64,000 nt of DNA from Helianthus annuus (GCF_002127325.2 NC_035448.2:59015577-59079576), one strand, 5' to 3'. Shown: positions 12,207 to 22,941, numbered from the stretch's first letter. Program-made: numbers and translations. Notes: a model not told the origin generated them from the sequence alone.

Positions 12207-13688
12207 ATGAGCTGTGAATATAAAACATATGTTTCATGCACAAGGTGTGGGTGCCAAGGACATTGGGCATTCATATGCCCAATGTTCGAGAATAAGGCTG
12301 AACTTGATGAGTGGGTATGGTCCCAACGCATGCAAAGACAAGAAAATGCGGGTTACCAGGGTTATTCTAATCAAGATAGATATCAAGAAAAGATCAATAT
12401 TATAGATTACCATCATGATCCAAATTGGGAGTACAGTGGTTATGAGATGGATGATGGTCACCGGTACAAGCCAGATTGGGGTTGTAATGGAAAATCAGAA
12501 TATTTTGAGGACTCTGGTTATGGAGGCAATGGTCATTTTAATGAATATGACTCATCAAGTTACGCCCAAGACATCCCTGATATATATAAGATTTATGAAG
12601 ATGTAGTCAAGCTAGGTGAATTCATAAATGCACTATGCAATGAACGGGTTAAAAGAGAGTCTGAGAGGTTAGGAAGCGACAATCAAGTGGACTCACAATC
12701 TCAAATATCCGAGTCAATCGCGGAGTCCCAAGATGAGGTTTGTATTGAAGAATCAGATGTAGAGGCGGGAACTCCTGCACGGGTAATAGTTGATGATAAT
12801 TATTCACCCGACCGTTTAAATATGACCATTGGTGCAATCCGTTTGGTTGCAAGTGTTGAAGATGAAGAGGAGAATGTGCCTATGATCCCAGTCCAGTTGG
12901 GTGAGTTCAAGACTGAGAGGGCATTGGTGGATCATGGGGCAAGCATAAGCATATTGGCGGGTCGAGTGTTTGATGAATATAATTTTGGTGAGCTTGAAAA
13001 GGTGGACACCACGGTTGTGCTTGCAGACGGGTCAAGGAAACCATCTAGGGGGATGTTGAGAGGAATTGCTGTAAGAGTAGGGGATTGTTATTACCCCGAA
13101 GATTTCCTAGTTGTGGACCATACGCCATCCAATGTTGAAGGACAACCGCCAGTTATCTTAGGTCGGCCATTCTTGAAAACCGCGAAGGCTATCATTGATT
13201 GCAATGCAAATACGGTAAATATGGTCTTCAGGTCACGTAAGTTTTCCTTAAACTTTATGTCTCACACTTGTGCTTATTCTAATATTTCTAATAAGTGTCA
13301 TCCTCCAATTAATGAGGATGTCCCAAAAGAGAGTGTTGCTATGATTGACAGGTCTAAAGATGAAAAGGTCGTGAAGGATAAAGTGGTCAAATCACCCTTG
13401 TGGCTCAAGATGAGAAACAAAAAGCGTTCAGTCAAGTTAGAAAAGGAGTCACCAAAGGATGCAACCGAATCCAAGAAGAGACCACTTGAGATGAATATGG
13501 GTGAGGTCTCACAGTTAAAGGAAAAGAAGAAGCCCACAAGGAAAATTAAGGGTGAATTCTTACAGTCGATAGATTTCGATAACCCGGATCATTTGGATGC
13601 CATATGGAGTGATGGATGGCAGTGGGATACTAACCATCTACCAGCACAAGTGTTCTTGGCACGAGAGATGCCATTTGAACCACCATGA
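12207..13688 (+). CDS. Truncated gag-protease ORF of Athila-like element
   Basis: 493 codons from the first ATG in the leader. Near the N-terminus (residues 11-24) there is a CCHC knuckle, C-T-R-C-x4-H-x4-C. Residues about 70-200 are acidic, Tyr/Gly-rich and probably disordered. Residues about 225-355 are a retropepsin-like domain: ALVDHGASISIL (the active-site loop, Asp-His-Gly in place of the usual Asp-Thr/Ser/Leu-Gly) and later VILGRPFL. The C-terminus is Lys-rich. A full Athila gag has a capsid domain before the knuckle, and here it is missing. The ORF is undamaged, which fits a young copy. Whether the protease works with His after the catalytic Asp is unknown. No pol follows. Confidence 0.85.
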   Translation: MSCEYKTYVSCTRCGCQGHWAFICPMFENKAELDEWVWSQRMQRQENAGYQGYSNQDRYQEKINIIDYHHDPNWEYSGYEMDDGHRYKPDWGCNGKSEYFEDSGYGGNGHFNEYDSSSYAQDIPDIYKIYEDVVKLGEFINALCNERVKRESERLGSDNQVDSQSQISESIAESQDEVCIEESDVEAGTPARVIVDDNYSPDRLNMTIGAIRLVASVEDEEENVPMIPVQLGEFKTERALVDHGASISILAGRVFDEYNFGELEKVDTTVVLADGSRKPSRGMLRGIAVRVGDCYYPEDFLVVDHTPSNVEGQPPVILGRPFLKTAKAIIDCNANTVNMVFRSRKFSLNFMSHTCAYSNISNKCHPPINEDVPKESVAMIDRSKDEKVVKDKVVKSPLWLKMRNKKRSVKLEKESPKDATESKKRPLEMNMGEVSQLKEKKKPTRKIKGEFLQSIDFDNPDHLDAIWSDGWQWDTNHLPAQVFLAREMPFEPP

Positions 13689-13733
13689 GCTTAATCAGGT
13701 ACGGTCTGGCTGAAGACCTATAAACTTAGCGCT

Positions 13734-13751
13734 CTCGGGAGGCAGCCCGAG
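13734..13751 (+). other. Conserved-looking hairpin after the ORF
   Basis: CTCGGG and CCCGAG pair with a six-base loop, 45 bases after the stop. Similar hairpins after the first ORF are, from memory, common in Athila/Tat elements. The role is unknown. Confidence 0.6.
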
Positions 13752-13845
13752 GATGTAGAGGGTATTGTATTTTGGTTTGGTTTCGTTTTGGTGTGTTTGT
13801 ATTTTGACAGGTTTCTATGTTCCATCTTCACGGATGCAATGAATC

Positions 13846-13858
13846 AAGTGTGGGGATG
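13846..13858 (+). repeat. PPT-like word, copy 1
   Basis: AAGTGTGGGGATG, identical to the copies at 14146-14158 and 15411-15423. Only the last copy abuts the LTR. Confidence 0.85.
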
Positions 13859-14145
13859 TTTGGCAACATCCCCGGTGAGATCTCAAAGAATCCATGAGGG
13901 GCGTATGTTCCGGTTAGATCACAACAGCTACACCACTACAAACACTCACTTGTTTTCTAATCAGGTGCATGTGTTTATCTGTCCTGCGTTTTATTTGTTT
14001 TTGTGTACTTGGTGGAGTGAATTCTTGTGTTGGGAGTGGTTTCGTTGTGTCGCGTCGAGTAGGTTGTTAGCCGTTCATGGTCTGTGGGTGATAGCTCTCG
14101 AGTTTAGATTATAAAGTGCACCATACATTGGGGACAATGTATCCC

Positions 14146-14158
14146 AAGTGTGGGGATG
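14146..14158 (+). repeat. PPT-like word, copy 2
   Basis: AAGTGTGGGGATG, preceded by GGGGACAATG; a similar GAGGACAAT precedes copy 3. Confidence 0.85.
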
Positions 14159-14776
14159 CGGTAACTCGAGAGAGGGTTGGTATGATTGTTGATCTTAAAT
14201 GCTTGAAAGGGTTAAAATTGTGCTAAAAATTGAAAAATTTTGAAAATTTTTGTGTCCGAAGTATGCTTGAACTACATGAAAACCGACATTTTCAATCGCT
14301 AAAGGGTTCCTACTGTTATTAAACTAACATAGATCCCTAGTCATGGTTGTCCCTTTAAGTTTCATGAGAGTATTTCTGACAAGTTTTAGAAAATCATTTA
14401 GAAGAGATGCCTAACTAGGGGTAACATGCTTTAGGAATTACACATGCTATATGTCGGTAACCCATATTCCTTTTGTTCGGTGAGATATTTGAACCTACTA
14501 GATTGTTAGTTGAATTGCAATAATTGTTCAATTAATGAGTGTAGGCCATATGTTACTTTGTGTTAGAACTTGTGTGGTTTGATACGTGCCGAGACTGTGG
14601 TTTAGCGTATGCATATAAATGATAAAGGCATTAGGATCCTTTCATTGTGTTATTTGTTGATTGTTTATCCACCCCACCTTAGTAAACCATGTTGAGCCTT
14701 TTACCCTTCGTTTGATACACCTTGTTTGACCCGTTTGATTACCAACCATGAATGACAAGTACGTGTTAGATGTTTG

Positions 14777-14862
14777 TTGAAAAAAATAAATGAAAAGAAA
14801 AAAAATTGAAAAGAAAAAAAAAAGAGAAAAAAAAGAGAAAAGAAAAAAAAAGAAAAAAAAAT
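14777..14862 (+). repeat. A/G purine tract
   Basis: About 85 bases almost entirely A and G (AAAAAGAAAA-type). It may be a replication slippage product or a structural tract. I infer no function. Confidence 0.8.
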
Positions 14863-15410
14863 CATTGTTATGTCGTGTTATATAAATGGGTTGAAAATAA
14901 CCCAAAGTGTTAGTATTATTGTGAATAAGTTTTCATGGTTTGGTATGTTCATTTGTGCTCGCCATATAAACATTAAAATTAAAAAAAAATACATTCTTAC
15001 CTTTATCATTAACCCAAAACCCAAAAAGTCCTTTTGATATGTGCTACGTTACTTGATACAGTGGAGGTATGATTGCTATACAAGCTTATGATTGCAAGGT
15101 AGCGTATTGGTTTTGAGTGAATTATATACTAGCACATTACACGCTAGTCTTGTTAAGCCGAGAGGAGTGATCATTGTGAGGGGCGTGCGGCATGTGTGTT
15201 GTAATATAAGCAAGTTAGTTCTAGTTAGACAAGTCTTAAATTGTTTTAAACACGTATCACTTATTTGTCAGATTGTCAATCTCGATTGTGTCAGTCTATG
15301 GGACGGGTATGACTTGAGATCTTAAATTGTTAATTCGGTAAGGGGTTTAATGGTGATTTGTTAATAAGGTGAGTAATGTGTATGATGGTTGCTTGAGGAC
15401 AATCAATGTT

Positions 15411-15423
15411 AAGTGTGGGGATG
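15411..15423 (+). promoter_or_regulatory. Polypurine tract of Athila-like element (PPT-like copy 3)
   Basis: AAGTGTGGGGATG directly precedes the 3' LTR, the position of the plus-strand primer. Confidence 0.88.
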
Positions 15424-16869
15424 TGATGGAGGTTGTGAAATCCGAGTGTTGAAGGGCATATCTTACGTGTTTTAGTTCATTTTACGTGACTGTGTGTGTT
15501 GAATGTGTTAAGTATGAAGGTTTGCGATTTTTCAGGTTAAACGCGTAATATGGTGAAGTTAGAGTAATTAGAGATGAAGCGGAACGGTCGAAGTCGATAA
15601 ACATAGTGAATGGTGTTGTTCGGGATTGGTTTTGGGCCAAATGCTATAGCTTGGAGCTGCGAGAAACAAGAGATAACGGAATCCAGGGACTTATTAGTCA
15701 TTTACTGGAAGTTGTAATGCGAAGTAATGGAAAAGTTACACTCCTGTCGTAGGCTACGCATGGAATACCGTAACCTACGGTTATGTTCTACAAATAAAAA
15801 GAAATCAAACAGAAACAGGGAACCGTAGCTGACGGTTTAAAATCGTAAGTTACGATGCATGAATTCATCGCAGATGTATTGTTTGTGGAAAAGCAATTAA
15901 AGGGTTTTAGAAAATAAACCTAAGGATATCACATGTATATATATAATTGGCAGCCAGTCTCTTGGATTGGGCCGATATCATCATATTGGACGCACATGGG
16001 CTGGTAACATCAAAAGGAATTAATAAGATCCATCATCCATCGTATTGTTATATACACACAACGAGAGTGGAGGTTTGGGGGTAGTAAAACAACATTATCA
16101 TCACAATAGACAAATATTGAGAGAAGGCAGCCGCCACTTTTGGAGATCATCAATATAAAACATCATCATCATCACGGCAGTCGAGAGGAGGCCTCACTTA
16201 AATAATTTTTTTCATCATTCTTTTCTTATTATACTATAATCAAGATGGTGATTTTAATTATTATTCAAGCCAATGAAGATCATTCAACCATCATGAGCGG
16301 CTAATTTTTTCGTGGACACTTCGGGTAAATGATTCTCGTTAGACACTTTTAATTCTAGTTTTAGTTTTGTATTGAGATTTGGATTTGTGGTCGGGTGACA
16401 GCCGACTATTTACATGATTATATTATTTGTGTGACAGACAAATCCTGAGTGACAGTCAGAGTTATAATTATGTGTTGAATCCAATTATATGCTTTTGTTG
16501 ATTGAATGATTCCTATGAATGTTTGTTTTAATATTTCTCTGATCAGTTAATATTAAGATTTTGAACTGCATAAGTAATTGGTAGATGTGACAGATTTACT
16601 ATTCAATCAATAGCATCCAATAAAATGAGAACTAGGTTATTAGTAACTACAGAATCTGAATCCCGGAGTGACCACGTTTTTTTTCTATCATTGTTTTTAC
16701 AATCTCAAAGTTATTGTTTATAGCTTTCTAGCAAGTTCTCAAAGTAATTCAAATATTTACAAACAAATAATAATTAGCATTAACCACAGACTCCTCTGGA
16801 TTCGATACCCTGCTTACCCTAGCTACCTAGGTTAATTAGGTTTTTGCATGTCACTAACGACAGACATCA
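15424..16869 (+). repeat. 3' LTR of Athila-like element
   Basis: 1446 bp, the same length and apparently the same sequence as 10558-12003, followed by the duplicated GTGGC. Confidence 0.93.
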
Positions 16870-18316
16870 GTGGCCGGAAAGATCGGTAATCCAATGCTCA
16901 CGAAAGAGGATTATGATTAAATCGATGCTGAGGAAATGGAATTGATGGACATTAAATGGTGCATGGCTAGTGTGTCCCACCACTTGCTTAGTAAACTGTG
17001 GATGTGTCAGTAGGTTTTCGCACATTTAGTAAACTGAGACGAGATATAAACATAAATTCAAACTTGCTTATTCTGTGGGTTAACAACTTCTTGGATATAT
17101 AGGTAACCCCTGAAATCTTGTTTGAAAGGTCCCTTATTCTGAGATAATAGGTCTTTATGCTCAGTGATATCTAGGGTATTATCCCGGGACTTCTGCTGTA
17201 TGGAATTACTGACCTAGTCCCCGGATAATGCTTTCCGCAAAAGCTTTGAAATATAAGCTCGCCCTCAGCAAGCTGATGAAACAATAAAATTGATAGTCGC
17301 TGCTGTTGTAATCAAAAGATCCTCTAAAGGGGACACACCGAAAGTCGAAGTCGTCATCTCTTTGCATATACGGAAGTATCGACCTGAGCTCTCACGGCCC
17401 TCGCACATAACCCCTTTACAGATATCAGCTGTGGTATACTCACCTGTAAGACTGAATATTTGGATCTGGATACGGGAGTATATTCAAGTGGTGGGACACG
17501 CGAATAAGTTTAAGTAATTAAGACACTAATTGTGTATCTCGAAACAGTTGAACTTTGTGTGAAATTTTAAGTGGACAAACATACTGACAATCTAGGTGAA
17601 TTGTTTAGAACTTAAAATGTAATCGAGCTTAACGGTGTTGGTGATATGTCTCAAAACTGATATGATCTTCTTGCACGAACTCACAAAAATATTGTCTGTA
17701 AATATTTCATTTCTGCATTCTCGTGATTTTACAAGTGGTGTCAGTTATTATCTTTCAGAAAATCCAAAAAGATTTTAGTGTGTTTTAGCATAAATTTTTG
17801 AAACATTCAAAAAGATTTTCGACGACTGATGTTGAGAAGCTGATTTTCGAAATTTTTAGTGCTAAACATGAAAGAACAGGTTTGGGAAAGAGTGTGAAAA
17901 TGTTTTGTATTCACAAGTGATTTTCAGAGATCAAATATTTTACAAAATGTCTGACATAGTTTCTAAATTGTTAAAAGATTTAATCTTTAAGAAACTTATG
18001 TGTTGGGTAGAGATTATGCAGGTATAAAGTTGAGCCAGGTGACGATTCTGTGCTGGAATAAGAGTCAGGTAATGATCTTGGAATGAATTTCGAAGATGTG
18101 AATTCTAGACTACGATCCCAGCAGATTGAAAGGGGGAGTCTGAAGACACCATGATATTCAACATGCGAGAGAGAGGAGTTTGTTGAAGTTAAAGATAGAG
18201 AATGAGAATTCTTGCAATGACAAATACTTCAGAGGAAGATTGAAGACTGATAAAGACTGTAGGCTGACAATCGAAGACTCGACACTGAAGACTCCGTCAA
18301 CATCCGAGGGGGAGTT
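16870..18316 (+). other. Gag remnant and non-coding tail of copia element 2
   Basis: It begins with about 110 bases of gag that continue the reading broken at 10557, then the deletion joint near 16975-17005, then a tail matching 3945-5267 of copia element 1. It ends with the purine tract GAGGGGGAGTT before the LTR. The internal ORFs are short and not conserved between the two copies. Confidence 0.8.
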
Positions 18317-18763
18317 TGTTGGTGCACTACGTCTGTCGACTACGTCTTGTATCGAGTCTTGTAGTGAACAGGATAGAATAGGGCACGGAAATCAGGAAAC
18401 ATGTGTTATATAGGGTTTCGCTCATGTGTCATCTTACTGGTTTCGCTCTTGTGTCAATTAGATGGTTTCCCTTATTTGGTCATGGTGAGGTTTCGCTTAT
18501 ATGTCATGTCTGTATGAGCGAAACCTGCTCACCTATATATAGGTTGTAAGAGCGAAATCATTAGCATAGTTGTAAGTGTGTTCTTCCGGTAAGCCACGAA
18601 GTGCTGCCGAAGTGTTGTCAGAGCTTGTAAATGCATTCGTGATCAATACAACAACAGTTTAAAGTGAATCTAGCTGAAATCGCACCAAAGCGTTAGTTTC
18701 CGCATCTTGTTTTGGATAGGAATTCTTCTGATCGACTCAATTAGGGCCGAAAACGATCCTACA
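18317..18763 (+). repeat. 3' LTR of copia element 2
   Basis: 447 bp, TGTTGG...CCTACA, differing at about five sites from the 5' LTR, followed by CTCAT. Confidence 0.92.
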
Positions 18764-18914
18764 CTCATTTTCTCTTTAAGCAATGATGAGTAAGCAATGA
18801 ATGTGATGAGAGAAAATGGACATAAATTTAATTTTTGCTCAGATCATTTGCTTGATGATGTAAGCGAAGTCTCAAGAATGGTTTTTTAAGTGATTATATT
18901 CTACATTTGTATAA

Positions 18915-18953
<39 letters not shown>

Positions 18954-19072
18954 AGACACGCTGAGAGAGTAACAAAAAAAACAATGTACAAGATAGTTTG
19001 CACGTATGATATGCAGGCATGAAAAAACAGTTGAAAATTTTCTCTTTCCGATGATTCACTAGATTTCTGTTG

Positions 19073-19127
<55 letters not shown>
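18764..19127. other. Old flank with two (TA)n tracts
   Basis: Continues the pre-insertion sequence of copia element 2. (AT)n at about 18916-18949 and about 19079-19127. No gene seen. Confidence 0.6.
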
Positions 19128-19129
<2 letters not shown>

Positions 19130-20378
19130 ACAAAGATCCGTTAGGAACCACCCCTTATTGCGAGAACCGCGAGAACCAGTGTGAACACAAACAGTAATTC
19201 CTAAAAAAATCTAAAAAACACCCAAAAATTTTTTTTTATTTTTTTACTATTTTTTTTGAAAAAATCGCTATATTTTGTTAATAAAAAAAATTCAAAAAAA
19301 ATAAAAAAAAAAAATTTCGAGTAACAGTTATCCATGCACATGTGCATATGTGTCGTTTCTTTGTCAAATTCCGTAATTCATTACAAATAATAGTCAATTG
19401 CACTTTCATTTACACTACTACGTGTAATACACTATCTTTTACATTACCAATGTTAGAAATGCACATGTGCATCTATATGTATCAACAGGAAATAAGTTGT
19501 TTTGGTACACTACTTTCTCTTTCATCTATCATTCCATCCATAATACACAAGCATGCACATGTGCATTTCTGTCATTTCTTTGACAAATTCCGTAATTCAT
19601 TACATATATTAGACAATTGCACTTTCATTTACACTACCATATGTAATACACTACTTTTTACATTACCAATATTAGAAATGCACATGTGCATTATATGTAT
19701 CAACATGAAATAAGGTGTTTCGGTACACCACTTTGAATACACTTTCCCTTTCATCTATCATACCATCCATAATACACTACCATTACCTCCTACCATCCAT
19801 AATACAATACCATTACCTCCTACCATCCATAATACAATACCATTAACAATATTTTCACTTTATTACATGTATGTAAACACCATTTATACCATCCAATCAA
19901 CATATTAAATAAAAAATTGACAGCTATAACCAAACCATCAACCACTAGATATAACTAACCAAAAAACATGCATATGGGTCTACTTCTCCATTCAAAATCA
20001 CAAACTTTTTGTACCAAAACACGTTATATCATGGTTATACCTAATTATGCACATGTGCATTTTGAATATTGGTAATGTAAAAAGTAGTGTATTACTAATG
20101 GTATTGTAAATTAAAGTGCAATTGTCTATTCCTGATAATGTATTACCGAATTTGTTGAAGTAATGATACATATGCACATGTGCATGGATAACTGTTACTC
20201 GAAAAAAAAAAGTTTTTTTTTTTTTTATGGAACGAAATATAGCGATTTTTTGTTAAAAAATATTAAAAAAAATAAAAAAAATTTTTGAGTGCTTTTTTGA
20301 TTTTTTTTAGATTTTATTTTGTGTTCACATTGGTTCTCGCGGTTCTCGCAATAAGGGTGGCTCGCATGAACCTTACCC
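19128..20378. mobile_element. Foldback element A (left arm of inverted repeat)
   Basis: A non-coding 1.25-kb element. Its outer end starts GGACAAAGATCC and its inner end finishes ATGAACCTTACCC. Both ends share the block CTTATTGCGAGAACCGCGAG in opposite orientation, then GTGAACAC, then an A/T-rich stretch and GAGTAACAGTTATCCATGCA, so the terminal inverted repeats are several hundred bases long. It sits between TA tracts, so any TA-rich target duplication cannot be separated. No transposase. It is probably a MULE- or foldback-type non-autonomous element. The superfamily is inference. Confidence 0.75.
19335..20184. repeat. Six copies of the palindrome TGCACATGTGCA in arm A
   Basis: Copies at 19335, 19460, 19554, 19679, 20048 and 20173, each a perfect 12-base palindrome with a CACATGTG core. 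Confidence 0.92.
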
Positions 20379-20394
20379 TATATATATATATATA

Positions 20395-20533
20395 GGGTAA
20401 GGTTCATGCGAGAACCGCCCTTATTGCGAGAACCGCGAGAACCAATTTTTTGATTTTTTTTAGATTTTATTTTGTGTTCACATTGGTTCTCGCGGTTCTC
20501 GCAATAAGGGTGGTTCTCGCATGAACCTTACCC
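20395..20533. mobile_element. 139-bp MITE-like deletion derivative
   Basis: Starts GGGTAAGGTTCATGCGAGAA and ends with its inverse. Almost nothing lies between the two terminal repeats, so it is an internally deleted copy of the inner end of elements A and C. Flanked by TA tracts. Confidence 0.75.
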
Positions 20534-20553
20534 TATATATATATATATATATA

Positions 20554-20705
20554 GGGTAAGGTTCATGCGAGAACCACCCTTATTGCGAGAACCGCGAGAA
20601 CCAATGTGAACACAAAATAAAATCTAAAAAAAATCAAAAAAGCACTCAAAAATTTTTTTTATTTTTTTTAATATTTTTTAACAAAAAATCGCTATATTTC
20701 GTTCC

Positions 20706-20744
<39 letters not shown>

Positions 20745-21833
20745 TTTTTTTTCGAGTAACAGTTATCCATGCACATGTGCATATGTATCATTACTTCAAC
20801 AAATTCGGTAATACATTATCAGGAATAGACAATTGTACTTTAATTTACAATACCATTAGTAATACACTACTTTTTACATTACCAATATTCAAAATGCACA
20901 TGTGCATAATTAGGTATAACCATGATATAACGTGTTTTGGTACAAAAAGTTTGTGATTTTGAATGGAGAAGTAGACCCATATGCATGTTTTTTGGTTAGT
21001 TATATCTAGTGGTTGATGGTTTGGTTATAGTTGTCAATTTTTTATTTAATATGTTGATTGGATGGTATAAATGGTGTTTACATACATGTAATAAAGTGAA
21101 AATATTGTTAATGGTATTGTATTATGGATGGTAGGAGGTAATGGTATTGTATTATGGATGGTAGGAGGTAATGGTAGTGTATTATGGATGGTATGATAGA
21201 TGAAAGGGAAAGTGTATTCAAAGTGGTGTACCGAAACACCTTATTTCATGTTGATACATATAATGCACATGTGCATTTCTAATATTGGTAATGTAAAAAG
21301 TAGTGTATTACATATGGTAGTGTAAATGAAAGTGCAATTGTCTAATATATGTAATGAATTACGGAATTTGTCAAAGAAATGACAGAAATGCACATGTGCA
21401 TGCTTGTGTATTATGGATGGAATGATAGATGAAAAAGAAAGTAGTGTACCAAAACAACTTATTTCCTGTTGATACATATAGATGCACATGGGCATTTCTA
21501 ACATTGGTAATGTAAAAGATAGTGTATTACACGTAGTAGTGTAAATGAAAGTGCAATTGACTATTATTTGTAATGAATTACGGAATTTGACAAAGAAACG
21601 ACACATATGCACATGTGCATGGATAACTGTTACTCGAAATTTTTTTTTTTATTTTTTTTGAAATTTTTTTTTATTTTTTTTATTAACAAAATATAGCGAT
21701 TTTTTCAAAAAAAATAGTAAAAAAATAAAAAAAAAATTTGGGTGTTTTTTAGATTTTTTTAGGAATTACTGTTTATGTTCACACTGGTTCTCGCGGTTCT
21801 CGCAATAAGGGGTGGTTCCTAACGGATCTTTGT

Positions 21834-21835
<2 letters not shown>
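20554..21835. mobile_element. Foldback element C (right arm of inverted repeat)
   Basis: An inverted, nearly identical copy of element A (1282 bp), including its direct repeats. The length difference includes an expanded poly-A run at about 20706-20742. Its outer end is the inverse of GGACAAAGATCC. Confidence 0.78.
20770..21619. repeat. Six copies of the same palindrome in arm C
   Basis: Copies at 20770, 20895, 21264, 21389, 21483 (one base changed, TGCACATGGGCA) and 21608. Confidence 0.92.
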
Positions 21836-21916
<81 letters not shown>

Positions 21917-21925
21917 ATATATATA
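21836..21925. repeat. (TA)n microsatellite
   Basis: About 90 bases of TA repeat between foldback element C and the MULE. Confidence 0.95.
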
Positions 21926-21979
21926 GGGGGCGGTTCCCCTAAGAAGCCTATTTTGCCTAAGTTGCCTAAGAAGCAATCT
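21926..21979 (+). repeat. Left TIR of MULE
   Basis: 54 bp, imperfect inverse of 31280-31333 (roughly 70% by eye). The first ATG of the Ulp1-like gene is 180 bp inside, so this end probably includes its promoter. Confidence 0.85.
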
Positions 21980-22403
21980 ACACCATGTTTTTAAACAACC
22001 AATGGACCAGATTAAATCCCTAATATTAAACTAGATAAGTAAACAATTAAAACGCGCGGGGGTATTTTCGCCATAAACATAAAATAGTACTGGACAAAAA
22101 GAAAAGCAGTTATTGACGATTCAAAACAGTTCTTCTTCACTCTCTCTCAAAACTTCCCAATGGGTAAGAAACGTCCCCTAAAATCGACAATAAGAGAGAC
22201 GAAAATCGAACAAACAACAACAAAAACAGCATCAACGATGGATTCAGAGAGTACGTTCCATTTTTTTTTGCATTTTGGTGTATTCGTTTCAATTTTGTAC
22301 GGTTTTTCTAAGTTTCTTCGAAATCAAATCGATTACACAGGTTCTAAGAGATCTACAAGAAGCCAGAAGCATAAAGAAACAAAACCTGATGGCGATTTCG
22401 AAG

Positions 22404-22941
22404 GTTTGTTAAGGATCTGTAAACGAACAGATTTCTAGGGTTTTAATATGTCTAAACTGATTCATGTTCTGCATTTTATAAAACAGATCCATCGTTGTGT
22501 TTTAATGAAATAGTGCTGGTTTATTTTTTGTGCTGGTTTAACCTATGTGCTAGTTTAGTGTTTTAGAAATATCTAGCACAAAGTTGTGGTTGGTTTTCTG
22601 GTTTTGAAATCGGTGCTGGTTTAACTTCCGTGCTAGTTTAGTGTTTTTTAAGAAACTAGCACAAAGTTCTAGTTGGTTTTTTGGGTTCCAAATATGTGCT
22701 GGTTTACTATCTGTGCTAGTTTATTGCTTTAGAAGAAACTAGCACAAAGGGTTTAGTGTTTTCTAGTAAACTAGCACAAATTCTAGTTGCTTTACCGTCT
22801 GTGCTACTTTAGTGTTTTAGAAGAAACTAGCACAAGTGGTTTTTTGGGTTCCAAATCTGTGCTGGTTTACCGACTGTGCTACTTTTAAATTCAGGAGATA
22901 AGTAATATAAGTTTCAGTTGCTTTTTTGTGTGTGAAAACAG
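22404..22941 (+). repeat. Intron filled with TGTGCTGGTTTA-type words
   Basis: Intron 2 of the Ulp1-like gene. Many copies of GTGCTGGTTTA/GTGCTAGTTTA and inverse CTAGCACAAA words between 22510 and 22890. The flanking exons have none. Confidence 0.85.

Larger units (their letters stand above)
13689..15423 (+). other. Non-coding 3' region of Athila-like element
   Basis: 1.7 kb without a credible gene. It contains the hairpin at 13734-13751, three copies of a 13-base purine-rich word (13846, 14146 and 15411) and an A/G tract at 14777-14862. A 108-codon frame at 13788-14114 looks accidental. Confidence 0.75.
10558..16869 (+). mobile_element. Athila-like (Ty3/gypsy) element, nested, gag/protease only
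   Basis: A complete 6312-bp insertion. The LTRs are 10558-12003 and 15424-16869, both 1446 bp and without a difference that I can see. Target duplication GTGGC at 10553-10557 and 16870-16874. The primer site for tRNA-Asp is typical of the Athila/Tat side of gypsy elements. Internally there is one ORF (12207-13688) with a zinc knuckle and a retroviral-type protease. Reverse transcriptase, RNase H and integrase are absent, so it must be mobilised in trans. Equal LTRs mean it inserted recently, and after copia element 2. Confidence 0.93.
8478..18763 (+). mobile_element. Copia-like LTR retrotransposon 2, complete, interrupted by an Athila-like element
   Basis: The LTRs are 8478-8924 and 18317-18763, both 447 bp, and the target duplication CTCAT sits at 8473-8477 and 18764-18768. 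Without the nested element (10558-16869) and its 5-bp duplication the element is about 3.97 kb: LTR, initiator-tRNA-Met primer site, repeat-rich leader, gag, a short gag remnant, a non-coding tail, a purine tract and LTR. There is no pol, so it depends on a helper. Relative to copia element 1 it lacks about 3.3 kb: its sequence jumps near 16975-17005 from the gag position equal to about 605 in element 1 to the tail position equal to about 3945. The two LTRs differ at about five sites by eye (about 1%), so the insertion is fairly recent. Confidence 0.92.

Noticed and set aside
13788..14114. 108-codon frame after the Athila-like ORF
   Set aside because: Lies in the untranslated region with PPT-like words; no domain and Cys/Trp-rich composition typical of chance frames.
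19342..21612. 123-codon frames, one in each arm of the inverted repeat
   Set aside because: They consist of the repeated palindrome units of non-coding foldback elements; no domain, and similar only because the arms are copies.
21779..21994. Frames encoding Tyr-Ile repeats on both strands
   Set aside because: Translation of a (TA)n microsatellite, no gene.
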